Shown here piece by piece: positions 21,129 to 31,280 of a DNA stretch of 64,000 bases. The notes under the pieces are model-generated. The model was not told where the DNA came from, did not search any database, and worked only from the letters and a program-made list of their open reading frames with translations. The position numbers and the translations under genes are program-made. This stretch comes from an uncultured Marinobacter sp. (GTDB taxonomy: Bacteria > Pseudomonadota > Gammaproteobacteria > Pseudomonadales > Oleiphilaceae), in contig NZ_CAMPJO010000003.1 in assembly GCF_946886895.1 (NCBI RefSeq), forward strand, positions 124,001 through 188,000, in the 5' to 3' direction. Position 1 is the stretch's first letter. Every line of letters starts with the position of its first letter.

Positions 21129-21240
21129 GGCAACGAGCGGGAAAGGCTCCCCAGGATTGTTGAGGGCCATGGACGGCCCGAAACAAGCGCACATGGATGT
21201 GCTCGTAGCGTATCCCGGGGAGCCTTTCCCGCTCGTTGCT
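21129..21240 (+). repeat. Long-arm hairpin element, copy C
   Basis: Arms 21129-21157 and 21212-21240 pair over 29 positions with one A-C mismatch and a closing G-T pair. The 54-nt core (21158-21211) is identical to that of copy A. It lies between bioB and bioF, so it is probably transcribed within the bio operon as the complementary strand, where it can fold equally well and could cause partial termination, pausing or RNase III cleavage. Confidence 0.95.
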
Positions 21241-21292
21241 TCCCCAAAGATTGAAAGCGTGAACCAATGCACGCCTTTCCCTGAGCCTGGTA

Positions 21293-22351
21293 TCAGGCCG
21301 ATTCCCGAGTCGCGTCATAAAACATATGACGAGTCGCCTCATACTCCACCGCCTCGGCAATCGTCTCCTCCTCCTGCTCCTCGGTTGCGCACTGCTCCCG
21401 CTGCTCCGGCCGGATACCCAGGCGGCGGAACAGGGCCATATCGGCGTCCGCTTCCGGATTCGCCGTGGTCAGCAGTTTCTCGCCATAGAAAATCGAATTG
21501 GCGCCCGCCATAAAACACAAAGCCTGCATCTGCTCGTTCATGTTCTCCCGACCAGCGGACAAGCGCACGTGAGACTCCGGCATCATAATCCTTGCCACCG
21601 CAATGAGACGAACAAACTCAAACGGATCCAGATCCTCAACGTTCTCCAGGGGAGTACCTTTCACCTTCACCAGCATATTCACCGGCACACTCTCCGGATG
21701 GTGGGGCAGGTTCGCCAACTGGACCAGCAGCCCGACACGGTCATCCTCGTCTTCACCCATGCCCATAATACCGCCGCAGCAAACCTTCATACCGGCCTGA
21801 CGCACATTATCGAGCGTATCGAGCCGGTCCTGGTAAGTCCGGGTCGTGATGATGTGGCTGTAATACTTCTCGGACGTGTCCAGGTTGTGGTTGTAGTAAT
21901 CCAGCCCGGCGTCCGCCAACTCCCGGGCCTGATCTTCCTTCAGCATGCCCAGGGTCATACAGGTTTCCAGGCCCAGGGATTTCACCTGCTTCACCATGTC
22001 CAGGACATAAGGCATGTCTTTCTTTGACGGGCTGCGCCAGGCCGCACCCATGCAGAACCGGGACGCACCCTTGTCCTTCGCGGCCCGGGCTTCCGCCACG
22101 ACCTTCTCGATCTCCAGCAGCTTTTCCTTTTCCAGCCCGGTGTTGTAGTGACCACTCTGCGGGCAGTACTTGCAGTCCTCCGGACAGGCGCCGGTCTTGA
22201 TCGACAACAGGGTGCTGACCTGAACCTCATTGGGATCAAAGTGCTGCCGATGCACACCCTGGGCACGGAACAGAAGATCGTTGAAGGGCAGCGCGAACAG
22301 ATCGCGGGCTTCCTGGAGTGTCCAGTCGTGGCGGAGTTCTGTGGCAGTCAT
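21293..22351 (-). CDS. bioB: Biotin synthase BioB
   Basis: A radical-SAM sulfur insertase (352 aa) that converts dethiobiotin to biotin. The radical-SAM cysteines are C56, C60 and C63 in [12 protein letters not shown]; the [2Fe-2S] ligands are in FCMGAAW and the later CMTLGML and [10 protein letters not shown] segments. The start is the ATG at 22351. It is the first gene of the operon and is divergent from comF. Its promoter (22402-22429, minus strand) is flanked and overlapped by two BirA-like inverted repeats, so repression by biotinyl-AMP-bound BirA is likely. Confidence 0.97.
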   Translation of the reverse strand: MTATELRHDWTLQEARDLFALPFNDLLFRAQGVHRQHFDPNEVQVSTLLSIKTGACPEDCKYCPQSGHYNTGLEKEKLLEIEKVVAEARAAKDKGASRFCMGAAWRSPSKKDMPYVLDMVKQVKSLGLETCMTLGMLKEDQARELADAGLDYYNHNLDTSEKYYSHIITTRTYQDRLDTLDNVRQAGMKVCCGGIMGMGEDEDDRVGLLVQLANLPHHPESVPVNMLVKVKGTPLENVEDLDPFEFVRLIAVARIMMPESHVRLSAGRENMNEQMQALCFMAGANSIFYGEKLLTTANPEADADMALFRRLGIRPEQREQCATEEQEEETIAEAVEYEATRHMFYDATRESA

Positions 22352-22360
22352 GTAAAAGTC

Positions 22361-22392
22361 CTGTTAACCTTTTCCGGTCTCTGGGTTTACGG
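22361..22392. promoter_or_regulatory. BirA-like biotin operator, bioB-proximal
   Basis: CTGTTAACC - 14 bases - GGTTTACGG matches the proteobacterial BirA box (TTGTAAACC-N14/15-GGTTTACAA) at most positions. It lies between the bioB start and the predicted bioB transcription start, and ends just before the comF ATG. Confidence 0.75.
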
Positions 22393-23136
22393 ATGAATCA
22401 GATGATAAAGGGACTGAACTGGCTGTCAACCTTAATGACACTAAAGGTTAACAGCGAGGCCGGCGCCGGCCTCTGTGCTGGCTGCCTTTCTGCCAAGGCA
22501 TTCAACGGCTTATGCGCACCCTGCCGGAGCGAGCTGCCGGTTAACCACTGGCACTGCCGGTGCTGCGCCCTGCCCCTGGCCTATCCCTCGGCAGCGCTGA
22601 CCTGTGGCGACTGCCTGAAATTCCCGCCGCCGTATAACCGGTCAGTCATCCCCTGGCGTTACCAGTACCCGATCGATGGCATGATTGGCCGCTACAAGTA
22701 CCATGGCCAGCGAACCTTCGCACGGCCGCTGCTGGCGGATTTCTGCAACCACCTGACCGCAGCGCTATCGACACCCGACGTCCCCACGCCTGACTTGCTG
22801 ATTCCAGCCCCCATGCACCCGCGCCGGCGCTGGCAACGGGGTTTCAATCAGGCCCAGGACATTGCCGAAACCGTCGGACGCAGGCTCGACCTTCCCGTTG
22901 CCGCCACCCTGGTCCGGCGAACCCGGGCGACACAGGCCCAGCGTGAACTGAACCGGGAGGCCCGGCTGGCCAATCTGCGTGGGGTTTTCGAGGTGCGGGG
23001 TGAGGTGCCGGCTCGGGTGGCCCTGGTGGACGACGTGGTGACCACAGGGGCAACGGTGCGGGCACTGGCGGCCGTGTTACGGGATGCCGGGACACAGGAC
23101 ATTCAGGTGTGGGCGCTGGCGCGAACGCCCGGCTGA
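22393..23136 (+). CDS. comF: ComF family phosphoribosyltransferase-like protein
   Basis: A 247-aa ComF-type protein, associated with DNA uptake/natural transformation in other bacteria. N-terminal zinc-finger cysteines (CAGC, CAPC, CRCC, CGDC between residues 26 and 76) precede a PRPP-binding fold ending in VALVDDVVTTGATVRALAAVL. The start is uncertain: the ATG at 22393 has no good ribosome site, nor do the later ATGs (22402, 22435). The 5' coding part contains the bioB promoter and a BirA-like box, so biotin status might affect it. Confidence 0.88.
   Translation: MNQMIKGLNWLSTLMTLKVNSEAGAGLCAGCLSAKAFNGLCAPCRSELPVNHWHCRCCALPLAYPSAALTCGDCLKFPPPYNRSVIPWRYQYPIDGMIGRYKYHGQRTFARPLLADFCNHLTAALSTPDVPTPDLLIPAPMHPRRRWQRGFNQAQDIAETVGRRLDLPVAATLVRRTRATQAQRELNREARLANLRGVFEVRGEVPARVALVDDVVTTGATVRALAAVLRDAGTQDIQVWALARTPG
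22402..22429 (-). promoter_or_regulatory. bioB promoter
   Basis: On the minus strand, TTGACA (22429-22424) and TATCAT (22407-22402) with a 16-base spacer. The -35 hexamer lies inside the arm of the distal BirA-like operator. The promoter sits within the predicted 5' coding part of comF. Confidence 0.7.
22423..22454. promoter_or_regulatory. BirA-like biotin operator, distal
   Basis: CTGTCAACC - 14 bases - GGTTAACAG, the same arm sequence and spacing as the proximal box. It overlaps the bioB -35 box and lies inside the start of comF. Together the two boxes form a tandem arrangement with 62-base centre spacing. Confidence 0.75.
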
Positions 23137-23159
23137 AGCGTTGGTGTACGAAGCACCGG

Positions 23160-24272
23160 TCAGGTCAACAGGCCCTTCACCCTTTCCGCAATAGCCAGGC
23201 ACGACGTCAGCCCCGGCGATTCGATACCGAACAGGTTCACCAGGCCAGCCACGCCGTGGTCCTCCGGCCCGTCGATCCGGAAGTCGAAAAAGCCGCCGTC
23301 CGGACCGGTCAGCTTCGGGCGAATGCCAGCATAGGCTGGCTGCAGCCGAGCCGCGTCCAGGCCCGGCCACCATTGGCGGATACCGGCTGCAAAGGCATGC
23401 ACCCGGTCAGAGTCCACGGTATAGTCTTCTTCACTGATCCATTCCACGTCCGGGCCAAACCGGGCCTGGCCGGCGAGATCCAGGGTCAGGTGAACACCGA
23501 GACCGCCCGGTTCGGGCACCGGGTAGACCAGTGTATGGAAGGGGTGGCGACCGCTGTAGCTGAAATAGACCCCACGGGCAAACCATTGCGAGGGCCGGCA
23601 TTCATCGGGCAGACCCAGCCAGTGCCGGGCCAGCGGCGCGGCGCCCAGGCCGGCGGCGTTGATGACGTTTCTCGCCTTCAGCGTACAGGGCATGTCGCCA
23701 GCCACAGACAGCCAGTGATTGCCACGGCCGGATTTCGCCCCGGTGACCGGTGAGCGAAGCACCAACTGGCCGCCCGCGTCCTCCAGCTCACCCAGCAGCG
23801 ACAGCATCAGGCCGTGAGTATCGATGATCCCCGTTTCCGGAGACCAGAGACCGGCGCGGACGCGAATACCGGGGACCTCGCGGGCAACATCGTCACCCTC
23901 AACCAGCATCAACGCGACGCCATTGTCGGCGGCACTGGACTGTATATCCCGAAGCCTGGCGCCCTGCTCCTCCGTGGTGGCAATGATCCACTTGCCACAC
24001 TTCCGATGGCCTACGTGACGGCTGCTGCAGTAATCGTACAGCCGTTGCCGGCCGTCCACGCACAGGCGCGCCTTGAGTGATTGGCGCGGATAATAGATGC
24101 CGGCGTGGATAACCTCACTGTTACGCGCAGAGATGCCTTCGCCAAAGCGGTCGCCAGCCTCGAGTACAATGACATCATGGCCGGAGCGCGCCAGGGTCCG
24201 GGCAATCGCCAGCCCGACCACACCTGCGCCGATAACCACGGTTTCCGCTTCCAGCGTGTCCTTACTCTCCAT
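23160..24272 (-). CDS. lhgO: LhgO-like FAD-dependent oxidase (L-2-hydroxyglutarate oxidase family)
   Basis: A 370-aa DAO-family flavoprotein. The FAD-binding GxGxxG is VVIGAGVVGLAIARTLARSG at the N-terminus, then GEGISARNSEVIHAGIYYP, the pattern typical of L-2-hydroxyglutarate oxidase/dehydrogenase (LhgO/YgaF). The C-terminus has GLVNLFGIESPGLTSCLAIAE. It probably returns L-2-hydroxyglutarate to 2-oxoglutarate; substrate is inferred from family only. The ATG at 24272 is chosen; a TTG at 24320 would add 16 polar residues and cannot be excluded. Convergent with comF (23-base gap), divergent from srkA. Confidence 0.8.
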   Translation of the reverse strand: MESKDTLEAETVVIGAGVVGLAIARTLARSGHDVIVLEAGDRFGEGISARNSEVIHAGIYYPRQSLKARLCVDGRQRLYDYCSSRHVGHRKCGKWIIATTEEQGARLRDIQSSAADNGVALMLVEGDDVAREVPGIRVRAGLWSPETGIIDTHGLMLSLLGELEDAGGQLVLRSPVTGAKSGRGNHWLSVAGDMPCTLKARNVINAAGLGAAPLARHWLGLPDECRPSQWFARGVYFSYSGRHPFHTLVYPVPEPGGLGVHLTLDLAGQARFGPDVEWISEEDYTVDSDRVHAFAAGIRQWWPGLDAARLQPAYAGIRPKLTGPDGGFFDFRIDGPEDHGVAGLVNLFGIESPGLTSCLAIAERVKGLLT

Positions 24273-24439
24273 CCTTGCACTCTCTGTGCCGGTACTTTCT
24301 CTGCCGATATGCTCGCTCAATGCCTGCCCCTGAACTCACTGGTCGCCGTTGACAGCAACGTTACCGCAATCCCGGATGTGCCGGAAGCCCGGCGGGTCAG
24401 GTATACTTGAGCTTACACTTATCAGCCTGGCACCCGTTT

Positions 24440-25441
24440 ATGACCAACGTTTCCACCCATCCGTACGACGACCTGACGCCAGACGTCATTCTCGACGCCC
24501 TGGAAGAGGTCGGTTTTGCGGTGAGCGGTCGCCTGTTTGCGCTGAACAGCTATGAAAACCGGGTGTATCAGATCGGCCTTGACGAAGGCGGCCCGGTGAT
24601 CGCCAAGTTTTACCGCCCGGGCCGGTGGTCTGAAGCACAAATCCGCGAGGAGCATACCTTTACCCTGGAACTCCTGGAAGCCGACGTACCGGTGGTCGCG
24701 CCCATGACCATGCCTTCGGGTGACACCCTGGCACAGCACGGCGAATTCCTGTTTGCAGTCTTTCCGCAGCGCGGTGGCCAGGCACCGGATACCAGCGTGA
24801 CCGATACCCTCTACCGGCTCGGTCAGTGGCTGGGCCAGATCCACAACCTCGGAGCCCGCTCAGCGTTCAGGCATCGCCCCGCATTTGACCTGCTGGCGGG
24901 CATTGAGGCGAGCAACCGGTTGCTGCTTGAAGGTAACTGGATTCCCGGGGACCTGCGCCCCGCCTGGGACAGCCTGATTCCCGACCTGATTCGCTACTGC
25001 GGTGCCCGCATCGACGACGCCGGGCCGGTCGATACCCTGAGGCTGCATGGCGACTGCCATGCCGGCAATATTCTGTGCCGGGATGAGCAGATGCTGTTTG
25101 TGGACATGGACGACTGCCGGACCGGCCCCGCCATTCAGGACATGTGGCTCTTGCTGAACGGGGACGACCACGAGCGGGGCGCCCAGTTGGGCGAACTGCT
25201 GGAAGGCTATGACATGTTCCGGGATTTCAACCGGCGGGAGAGACACCTGATCGAACCTCTGCGTTGCTATCGCCAGATTGCCCACTGCGCCTGGCTTGCC
25301 AAACGCTGGGATGACCCGGCATTTCCGAGGTTTTTCCCGTGGTTTGCGCAGCCCAGATTCTGGTCAGACCAGATCCTGTCACTGAGAGAACAGCTTGCCG
25401 CCCTGCAGGCGCCGTCCATTGCCCTTCCCGGGCAATACTGA
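24440..25441 (+). CDS. srkA: Stress response kinase A (SrkA/YihE)
   Basis: A 333-aa APH-fold Ser/Thr protein kinase that in E. coli counteracts MazEF-linked and envelope-stress death. The nucleotide-binding part includes FALNSYENRVYQIGL and VIAKFYRPGRWS; the catalytic loop is LHGDCHAGNILCRDEQ and the metal loop LFVDMDDCRTGPAIQD. The ATG at 24440 matches family starts; an in-frame start at 24407 would add 11 residues. A small unknown gene and cmoA follow on the same strand. Confidence 0.92.
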   Translation: MTNVSTHPYDDLTPDVILDALEEVGFAVSGRLFALNSYENRVYQIGLDEGGPVIAKFYRPGRWSEAQIREEHTFTLELLEADVPVVAPMTMPSGDTLAQHGEFLFAVFPQRGGQAPDTSVTDTLYRLGQWLGQIHNLGARSAFRHRPAFDLLAGIEASNRLLLEGNWIPGDLRPAWDSLIPDLIRYCGARIDDAGPVDTLRLHGDCHAGNILCRDEQMLFVDMDDCRTGPAIQDMWLLLNGDDHERGAQLGELLEGYDMFRDFNRRERHLIEPLRCYRQIAHCAWLAKRWDDPAFPRFFPWFAQPRFWSDQILSLREQLAALQAPSIALPGQY

Positions 25442-25471
25442 CATCGTTCAACCCCCATCCAAGAGGAAGAC

Positions 25472-25843
25472 ATGAGCCAGCAAGAGGCCCGTTACAGCAT
25501 TCGCGCACTACTGCTAACCGCCCTGGTATCGGCCATAGCCACCGTGCTGGCGCTCGAGGTCAGTGGCCGGATCGATCACTCCGATAACAAGGACCACATA
25601 CCCGTCGGCGACTTCCAGGCCATCCACGTTACCCCGGACGAAGCCTTCCGCATGTCCCCCAAGGCCTCGGAACTGCACGCAGTCTGCGAAAACGGCTATC
25701 TGGCCATCGCCGCCGACGTTGACCCGTCCTTCCGCGGCATCCTGGTGGATTATAAAAATCGGGGTGTGCGCTGCCGCCGGCCATCGCCGACGGCAGCATC
25801 GGTCCCGGAAACCCGCGAGGGGGCTCCGTCCGGCAATGACTAA
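25472..25843 (+). CDS. Small membrane-anchored protein, unknown function
   Basis: A 123-aa protein with one N-terminal hydrophobic segment (about residues 12-30, LLLTALVSAIATVLALEV) and a soluble, probably periplasmic remainder ending in a polar, proline-containing tail. AAGAGGAAG lies directly upstream of the ATG. Its last 8 bases overlap the cmoA start, so it is co-transcribed and perhaps translationally coupled. I do not recognise the family. Confidence 0.7.
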   Translation: MSQQEARYSIRALLLTALVSAIATVLALEVSGRIDHSDNKDHIPVGDFQAIHVTPDEAFRMSPKASELHAVCENGYLAIAADVDPSFRGILVDYKNRGVRCRRPSPTAASVPETREGAPSGND

Positions 25844-26597
25844 ACGGCAACCAACCCGCCCCCCGGAGCAACTGACGGACCGGCTGTTCGCCACCGAGCG
25901 ACAGCCCGAAGACTTCCGGTTTGACGCCTCCGTGGCCCGGGTCTTTCCGGACATGATTCGCCGCTCGGTGCCGGGGTACACCACCATCATCCCGATGATC
26001 GAGGTTATTACCGAGCAATACGTACAGCCCGGCTCGAACTGTTACGATTTGGGCTGTTCCCTGGGTGCGTCAACGCTGGCCATGCGCCACGGTATCGCCC
26101 ACGAGGATTGCGCCCTGATCGGCGTGGATAATTCCGCGGCCATGATTGAACGCTGCGAGCATTACATTGCCCTGGACGACCACCCACTGCCCGTCACCCT
26201 GCGCTGCGAAGACATCCGGATGACCGAACTGGACAATGCCTCGGTCACTACGCTGAACTTTACCCTGCAGTTCGTGGCCCCCGAGCAGCGCAATGCGCTA
26301 CTGGCCCGTATTGCGGCGGCCACCCGCCCGGGCGGCGTACTGATCCTGTCGGAAAAACTGCGCTTTGAAGACAACGGCGAAGAAGCCATCCAGACGCGCC
26401 TGCACCATGAATTCAAGCGAGCCAACGGCTACTCGGATCTTGAAATCAGCCAGAAGCGCTCGGCCATCGAGCAGGTGCTGATTCCCGAAACCCTGGCCAG
26501 CCACCAGGCGCGCCTGCGTGAGGCCGGGTTCGATCAGGTACTGGTGTGGTACCAGTGCTTTAATTTTGTTTCCATGCTGGCCATCAAGGCGCCATAA
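25836..26597 (+). CDS. cmoA: Carboxy-S-adenosylmethionine synthase CmoA
   Basis: Makes carboxy-SAM from SAM and prephenate, the cofactor used by CmoB on wobble uridine 34. The 253-aa protein has a SAM-type fold: NCYDLGCSLGASTLAMRHG (motif I), LIGVDNSAAMIERC (motif II) and VTTLNFTLQFVAPEQR. The ATG at 25836 lies within the end of the preceding gene; upstream in-frame codons read through that gene in another frame and are discarded. cmoB follows after 17 bases. Confidence 0.95.
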   Translation: MTKRQPTRPPEQLTDRLFATERQPEDFRFDASVARVFPDMIRRSVPGYTTIIPMIEVITEQYVQPGSNCYDLGCSLGASTLAMRHGIAHEDCALIGVDNSAAMIERCEHYIALDDHPLPVTLRCEDIRMTELDNASVTTLNFTLQFVAPEQRNALLARIAAATRPGGVLILSEKLRFEDNGEEAIQTRLHHEFKRANGYSDLEISQKRSAIEQVLIPETLASHQARLREAGFDQVLVWYQCFNFVSMLAIKAP

Positions 26598-26614
26598 ACC
26601 ACTCCGAGGCCCCC

Positions 26615-27607
26615 ATGGCAAACTTTGACTGGACATCCCGATTCAGCCCGCTGCTGAGGTACCTGGAAGACACAGACCAGGACACGTGGGCCCGACGGCT
26701 CGAGCAACAGCTTGCTCAGCGCTTCGACCACCAGCCCCATGGCGACCTGGACCGATGGTTATCGGCCCTGGACAGCCTGCCGGAGCTGACCGATATCGAC
26801 GCCAGCCTGGACCAGTCCGCAGTGACCCTGCGCTCCCCGGGAGGCCTGACCCCGGAGCAGCACAACTCCCTGGAGAAGGCGCTGCGGGGGCTGATGCCCT
26901 GGCGCAAGGGTCCCTTTGATTTCTTTGGCACCTACATCGACACCGAGTGGCGCTCCGATTGGAAGTGGGACCGGGTATCACCCTATCTGTCAGACCTGGC
27001 TGGGCGCCGCATTCTTGATGTCGGCTGCGGCTCCGGCTACCACTGCTGGCGGATGCTGGGGAAAGGCGCGGCGCGGGTCATCGGCATCGATCCTGGCCTG
27101 CTGTTCCTGTTCCAGTTCCTGAGCGTCAGACACTACCTGGGTAACGTGCCGGTGGACCTGTTGCCGGTGCGGATGGAAGACCTGCCAGACGACCTCGAAT
27201 GCTTTGATACCACCTTCTCCATGGGTGTGCTCTATCACCGGCGCTCGCCACTGGATCACCTTCTGGAACTGAAAGGCACCCTGCGCCGGGGCGGAGAGCT
27301 GGTACTGGAAACGCTGGTGGTGGAAGGGCCGGAAGGGTATAGCCTGATGCCCGAAGACCGTTATGGCCAGATGCGCAATGTCTGGTTCCTGCCCAGCTGC
27401 GACACCCTGCTACGCTGGCTTGACCGTACCGGCTTCCGCCATGCGCGAGTCGTCGATGTGACCGACACCACCACGGCTGAGCAGCGCAGTACTGACTGGA
27501 TGCGGTTCAATTCCCTGCAGGACTTTCTCAACCCGGACGACCCCGGTAAAACCATCGAAGGCTACCCCGGCCCCAGGCGGGCCACCGTCATCGCCGAAAA
27601 ACCCTGA
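26615..27607 (+). CDS. cmoB: tRNA U34 carboxymethyltransferase CmoB
   Basis: A 330-aa class I methyltransferase-fold enzyme that transfers a carboxymethyl group from carboxy-SAM to ho5U34, giving cmo5U in tRNAs. Motifs: GTYIDTEWRSDWKWDRV, ILDVGCGSGYHCWRMLG (cofactor loop), FDTTFSMGVLYHRRSP. It works with CmoA from the same operon. It ends 58 bases before the purA 3' end with a shared terminator between. Confidence 0.96.
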   Translation: MANFDWTSRFSPLLRYLEDTDQDTWARRLEQQLAQRFDHQPHGDLDRWLSALDSLPELTDIDASLDQSAVTLRSPGGLTPEQHNSLEKALRGLMPWRKGPFDFFGTYIDTEWRSDWKWDRVSPYLSDLAGRRILDVGCGSGYHCWRMLGKGAARVIGIDPGLLFLFQFLSVRHYLGNVPVDLLPVRMEDLPDDLECFDTTFSMGVLYHRRSPLDHLLELKGTLRRGGELVLETLVVEGPEGYSLMPEDRYGQMRNVWFLPSCDTLLRWLDRTGFRHARVVDVTDTTTAEQRSTDWMRFNSLQDFLNPDDPGKTIEGYPGPRRATVIAEKP

Positions 27608-27619
27608 CCCATAAAAAAA

Positions 27620-27650
27620 CCGCCCGACTGCTTCCAGACCGGGCGGCTTT
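27620..27650. terminator. Bidirectional terminator between cmoB and purA
   Basis: CCGCCCG / CGGGCGG stem with a 13-nt loop, preceded by an A-run and followed by CTTTATT. It serves both convergent genes. Confidence 0.9.
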
Positions 27651-27665
27651 ATTCAGAGACCGGAA

Positions 27666-28970
<1,305 letters not shown>

Positions 28971-29041
28971 TCAGTGCGGCCGCCCCGGAGGACGAACATT
29001 TCGCGAGTTTACAAGTGAAATTCAGCAACGCCCCGAGGGCA

Positions 29042-30223
29042 TCAACCCAGCTTCTCGACAACCCACTGGCCGTTCTGCCTGACCAGCACCCGATCACAGC
29101 CCCGTTGCGCCGGATCGGCGCCCTCATCCTCGGGCAGGGCCCGGACCACGGTTTCCGTCAGTCGCAGGCCGGCAATCACGCCCTCCAGGGCAGGATCATC
29201 GGATGCCGGCGCCCAGATCGTTCCGGCGCTACGCTGGGGTCGCTCGCCCAGGGACACCAGTGCCCGGATATCCAGGCTGAATCCGGTGGCCGGACGGGCC
29301 CGGCCAAAATCACTGCCGATGGCGTCGTAGCGGCCACCCTTGGCGACCGCATCGCCATGGCCTGGCACATAGGCGGCAAACACCAGCCCGGTGTGGTAGT
29401 TGTAGCCACGCAGCTCACAGAAATCGAAACCAAACCGGATATCCGGGAACGCCCGGCTCAACATGTCGGCAACGCGCCCCAACTGATCCAGGGCAGCGTT
29501 CAGATTCTCCGACGCACCCTGCAGGATACGGCGGGCCTGGGCCAGGGCCTCCGGCCCGCCGCTGACCCGGGCCAGCTCCCGCAGGCGGCCACCGGCGGAA
29601 TCCGGTGGGCACCGGCCGAGCAGATCATCCAGCTCCGGCACCGACTTCCTCGCCATGGCATCAAAGATCGCCGCTTCGGTTTCACGATCAACGTCGGCTT
29701 CGCCGATCAGGCTCTCGTAAATGGAAACGTGGGCCAGGTCCAGGTGGATCCGGGGCAGGCCTGCCACCCGGAGGGCCTCCAGCATAAGGCTGATCACTTC
29801 CATATCCGCCGATTCGGAGGCACTGCCAAACAGCTCGCAACCAGCCTGGATCGGTGTCCGGCCCGTCAGCATATGGCGAGGGCGGGTGTGCAATACATGC
29901 CCGGCATAACACAGGCGGGTAATACCCTCCTGGCCGAGGGTGTGGGCATCAATGCGGGCCGCCTGGGGGGTCATGTCGGCCCGAACCCCCATCATGCGCC
30001 CGGTCAACTGGTCGGTCAGCTTGAACGTCTGCAGTTCCAGATCGTGGCCGGTGCCCGTAAACAGGGATTCGAGGTATTCAATCAGCGGTGGGATGACCAG
30101 TTGATAACCCCAGCGCTGACAGGTATCCATTACATCCCGGCGCAGGGATTCGATCCGTCCGGCCAGGGGCGGCAGAATGTCCTCTACCCCGTCTGGCAGT
30201 AACCAGCGATCAGATACTGTCAT
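29042..30223 (-). CDS. hisZ: ATP phosphoribosyltransferase regulatory subunit HisZ
   Basis: A 393-aa histidyl-tRNA-synthetase-like protein without the anticodon domain, which partners the short form of HisG in the first step of histidine synthesis. Class II core features: WLLPDGVEDILPP near the start, YQLVIPPLIEYLESLF, TGRMMGVRADMTPQAARIDA and GYNYHTGLVFAAY. In many gammaproteobacteria it lies between hflC and purA, as here. It lacks full HisRS length, which rules out hisS. Confidence 0.93.
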   Translation of the reverse strand: MTVSDRWLLPDGVEDILPPLAGRIESLRRDVMDTCQRWGYQLVIPPLIEYLESLFTGTGHDLELQTFKLTDQLTGRMMGVRADMTPQAARIDAHTLGQEGITRLCYAGHVLHTRPRHMLTGRTPIQAGCELFGSASESADMEVISLMLEALRVAGLPRIHLDLAHVSIYESLIGEADVDRETEAAIFDAMARKSVPELDDLLGRCPPDSAGGRLRELARVSGGPEALAQARRILQGASENLNAALDQLGRVADMLSRAFPDIRFGFDFCELRGYNYHTGLVFAAYVPGHGDAVAKGGRYDAIGSDFGRARPATGFSLDIRALVSLGERPQRSAGTIWAPASDDPALEGVIAGLRLTETVVRALPEDEGADPAQRGCDRVLVRQNGQWVVEKLG

Positions 30224-30350
30224 GAGATTCCGTTGTCCGTTTTACCCGCTCCGGCCTGTTTGCCGTGGGCAGTGCACAGGATTTAAGGCGACGTTCGGGA
30301 CAGGAAAACCCGAAACAAAACCGCCGGAATTTTACACGGTTGACCGGCAC

Positions 30351-30386
30351 AAAAAAACCGGAATACCGAGGTATTCCGGTTTTTTC
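30351..30386. terminator. Intrinsic terminator after hflC
   Basis: A near-perfect A-run/stem/U-run hairpin, CCGGAATACC / GGTATTCCGG, usable in both directions. It follows hflC by 17 bases and separates the hfl genes from hisZ-purA. Confidence 0.92.
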
Positions 30387-30402
30387 ATCAATCGCGCCGT
30401 GG

Positions 30403-31278
30403 TTATTGCGCGCCCTGGGGATCCTTCAGGTACTTCATGAAATCACCCGAAGAGTCAATCACCATGAAGTCATCTTCGTTCGCGAAAGCATTCTGGTAGG
30501 CCGTCAGGCTCCGGTAAAAGCTGAAGAATTCCTTGTCACGATCATAAGCGTCAGCATAAATGCGGGCGGCCTCTCCGTCACCCTCACCGCGGATTTTTTC
30601 TGACTTGGAGAATGCCTCCGCCAGAATCACAGTGCTCCGCCGATCAGCATCCGCACGGATGCCTTCCGCAGCCTCACGGCCACTGGAACGAAACTCCTGT
30701 GCCAGCTTCTCGCGCTCGGTGGCCATGCGGCGGTAGACGTTCTGGCTGACATCCCGAGGCAGTTCAATCGCTTTGACGCGAATGTCCAACACCTTGATCC
30801 CAAACTCGGAAACCGACATCTTGTTGACGTTTTCCGTCAACTGATTCATCAGCTCATCCCGCTCGCCGGAAACTACCTCGTGCATGGTACGAACACCAAA
30901 CTCATTACGCAGTCCGTTATCCACGCGGGAAGCCAAAAGGTTCTCTGCCCGGAGTTCGTCGCCTCCAGTGGCCCGGTAGAAGGTATCCACATCGGTAATT
31001 TGCCAGGCTATATACGACTCCACGTCCAGAGGCTTTTTTTCCACCGTCAGGTATTGGCGGGCCGGCATGTCCGTCGTCAAAACGCGAACATCGAACATCA
31101 ACGCCTCGTCGATCACCGGCACTTTGAAGTGCAAACCCGCCTGGATATTGGATTCGATCAATTCACCAAAACGAAGCAGTACGCCACGATGGGTCTCCGG
31201 AACAATATACACGCTCGACGATACCACCAACAAAACAATGAGGGCACCAGCAAGACCAATAATGCTTTTCGGTCCCAT
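30403..31278 (-). CDS. hflC: FtsH protease modulator HflC
   Basis: A 291-aa SPFH/band-7 membrane protein with one N-terminal membrane segment (residues 7-27) and a periplasmic SPFH domain followed by a long coiled coil (about 190-250, ATEREKLAQEFRSSGREAAEGIRADADRRS). It forms the HflKC cage around FtsH. It begins 2 bases after hflK. Confidence 0.96.
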   Translation of the reverse strand: MGPKSIIGLAGALIVLLVVSSSVYIVPETHRGVLLRFGELIESNIQAGLHFKVPVIDEALMFDVRVLTTDMPARQYLTVEKKPLDVESYIAWQITDVDTFYRATGGDELRAENLLASRVDNGLRNEFGVRTMHEVVSGERDELMNQLTENVNKMSVSEFGIKVLDIRVKAIELPRDVSQNVYRRMATEREKLAQEFRSSGREAAEGIRADADRRSTVILAEAFSKSEKIRGEGDGEAARIYADAYDRDKEFFSFYRSLTAYQNAFANEDDFMVIDSSGDFMKYLKDPQGAQ

Positions 31279-31280
31279 GA

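Noticed and set aside
21072..21360. Short minus-strand frames over the bioB-bioF gap
   Set aside because: They are translations of repeat copy C and have no ribosome site or family.
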